A stretch of DNA of 64,000 nucleotides from assembly GCF_016428585.1 (NCBI RefSeq), contig NZ_JAELVR010000006.1, forward strand, positions 124,001 to 188,000, written 5' to 3'. The DNA is from Sedimentitalea arenosa. GTDB lineage: Bacteria; Pseudomonadota; Alphaproteobacteria; Rhodobacterales; Rhodobacteraceae. The notes beneath the pieces were generated by a model, which did not search any database, was not told the DNA's origin, and worked only from the letters and a program-made list of their open reading frames with translations. The number at the start of each line of letters is the position of its first letter. Position 1 is the stretch's first letter. Positions 63,370 to 64,000 of the stretch are shown in pieces. The translations under genes and the position numbers were made by a program.

Positions 63370-64000
63370 ATGCGCATGTTCGACACATTGAAACCGCTGA
63401 CCCTGATGATCCTGATCGTCGTCGTGCTGATCCTGCGAAACGGCCCGGCGCGGGCGGGGGCGACTGAAACCCTCACAGTGGCCGGTGGGTGCTTCTGGTG
63501 CGTCGAGGCCGATTTCGAGAAGGTCCGCGGCGTGTCCGAGGTGGTATCCGGCTTCACCGGCGGGACAGTCGCCAACCCGAGCTACAAGCAGGTGGTCGCC
63601 GGCGGCACGGGCCATGTCGAGGCGGTGCAGATCATGTTCGACCCGGAAGTGGTCAGCAGGGCGCAGCTTCTGAACATGTTCCTGCGCTCGGTCGATCCCA
63701 CGGACGCGGGCGGACAGTTCTGCGACCGGGGAGAAAGCTATGCCACGGCGATCTTCGTGGATGACGCCGAGGAAAAAGCCCTGGCGGAAACCGCGATACG
63801 CGAGGCGGAAGCGGCATTGGGACAGACGGTCATCACCCCGATCCGGAGTAAAGCGCCTTTCTATCCGGCGGACGCCGGGCATCAGGACTACTACAAGAGC
63901 GATTCCCTGGTACTGACCCGGTTCGGGCCGCGCAAGAAATCTGTCGCCTATGATCTCTATCGCGATGCCTGCGGTCGCGATCAACGGGTGCGCCAGCTTT
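63370..64000 (+). CDS. msrA: Exported peptide methionine sulfoxide reductase MsrA (3' end missing)
   Basis: Reduces methionine-S-sulfoxide in proteins. The 210 visible residues include an N-terminal membrane anchor or signal (about 9-30, [15 protein letters not shown]...ARAG-A), then the catalytic motif GGCFWC with Cys41, [17 protein letters not shown], and DAGHQDYY near the C-terminal side. It is exported, so it repairs periplasmic proteins. Start at ATG 63370 with CGGAGG 6 nt upstream. The gene runs off the right edge; resolving cysteines cannot be checked beyond DACGRDQ. Confidence 0.93.
   Translation, partial: MRMFDTLKPLTLMILIVVVLILRNGPARAGATETLTVAGGCFWCVEADFEKVRGVSEVVSGFTGGTVANPSYKQVVAGGTGHVEAVQIMFDPEVVSRAQLLNMFLRSVDPTDAGGQFCDRGESYATAIFVDDAEEKALAETAIREAEAALGQTVITPIRSKAPFYPADAGHQDYYKSDSLVLTRFGPRKKSVAYDLYRDACGRDQRVRQL

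Overview
The window is a chromosomal segment of a high-GC alphaproteobacterium. Gene content and order point to the Rhodobacterales, probably the Roseobacter group: an lptC-lptA-lptB-hpf-ptsN run without rpoN, a rimP-nusA-ylxR-infB operon, a GT14-DUF5928 glycosyltransferase, a comF-grxC-nitrilase-marR run, and many start/stop overlaps of 1-4 nt. This placement is inferred from family recognition, not from a search. I see no rRNA, tRNA, insertion sequence, prophage or CRISPR array. No gene-free stretch exceeds 300 bases; the longest (about 190-290 bases) are described in the features.

Layout. 1-2195: flagellar flgB-flgC (flgC cut by the left edge), divergent from fliI. 2205-3941: an acyl-CoA dehydrogenase. 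4092-8844: RNase D, then the Kdo/LPS-export run kdsD-lptC-lptA-lptB, followed by hpf and ptsN. 8832-18925: a surface-polysaccharide region with a two-domain sulfotransferase, a GT14-DUF5928 protein, two paralogous glycosyltransferases, galE, galU, kdsB, cysQ and a KpsM-like ABC permease. 19030-23932: alkB, dnaK-dnaJ and radC. 23937-29288: a phosphate-binding/OmpA fusion, an exported unknown protein and secA. 29462-32267: a periplasmic PPIase, argJ, mutT and a 44-residue small protein. 32344-37683: rimP-nusA-ylxR-infB on the minus strand behind a promoter and a leader terminator. 37834-44712: a short solute-binding protein, pip, ubiG, marR, a nitrilase-family hydrolase, grxC, comF, a methyltransferase and hemH. 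44787-49645: a 60-residue membrane protein, two L,D-transpeptidases, a CAP-domain lipoprotein, a CaiB-type CoA-transferase and a 23S rRNA methyltransferase. 49685-56254: two half-ABC exporters, cca, a CoA-type NUDIX hydrolase and hslO. 56331-58547: a second NUDIX protein, a response-regulator/PP2C phosphatase and a divergent HPt protein. 58560-64000: ilvA, argG, a DUF1810 protein, a small sulfotransferase-like protein, a class IV aminotransferase and an exported MsrA cut by the right edge.

How the genes fit together. Kdo supply (kdsD, kdsB), nucleotide sugars (galU, galE), glycosyltransfer, PAPS-dependent sulfation, removal of the PAP by-product (cysQ) and an ABC-2 export permease all occur within about 15 kb. 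I infer a route for a sulfated, possibly Kdo-linked, cell-surface glycan. Protein quality control is also well represented: dnaKJ, hslO, secA, a PPIase and msrA. The dnaK and hslO upstream regions carry similar -10 elements that could be heat-shock promoters.

The strongest candidates for a closer look are the sulfated-glycan cassette, the rimP leader attenuator, the PP2C/HPt pair with a CtrA-like site, three 11-bp-phased repeats upstream of radC, paired CCCGATCGGG palindromes upstream of an ABC exporter, and two divergent gene pairs sharing the symmetric -10 box CTATATAG.
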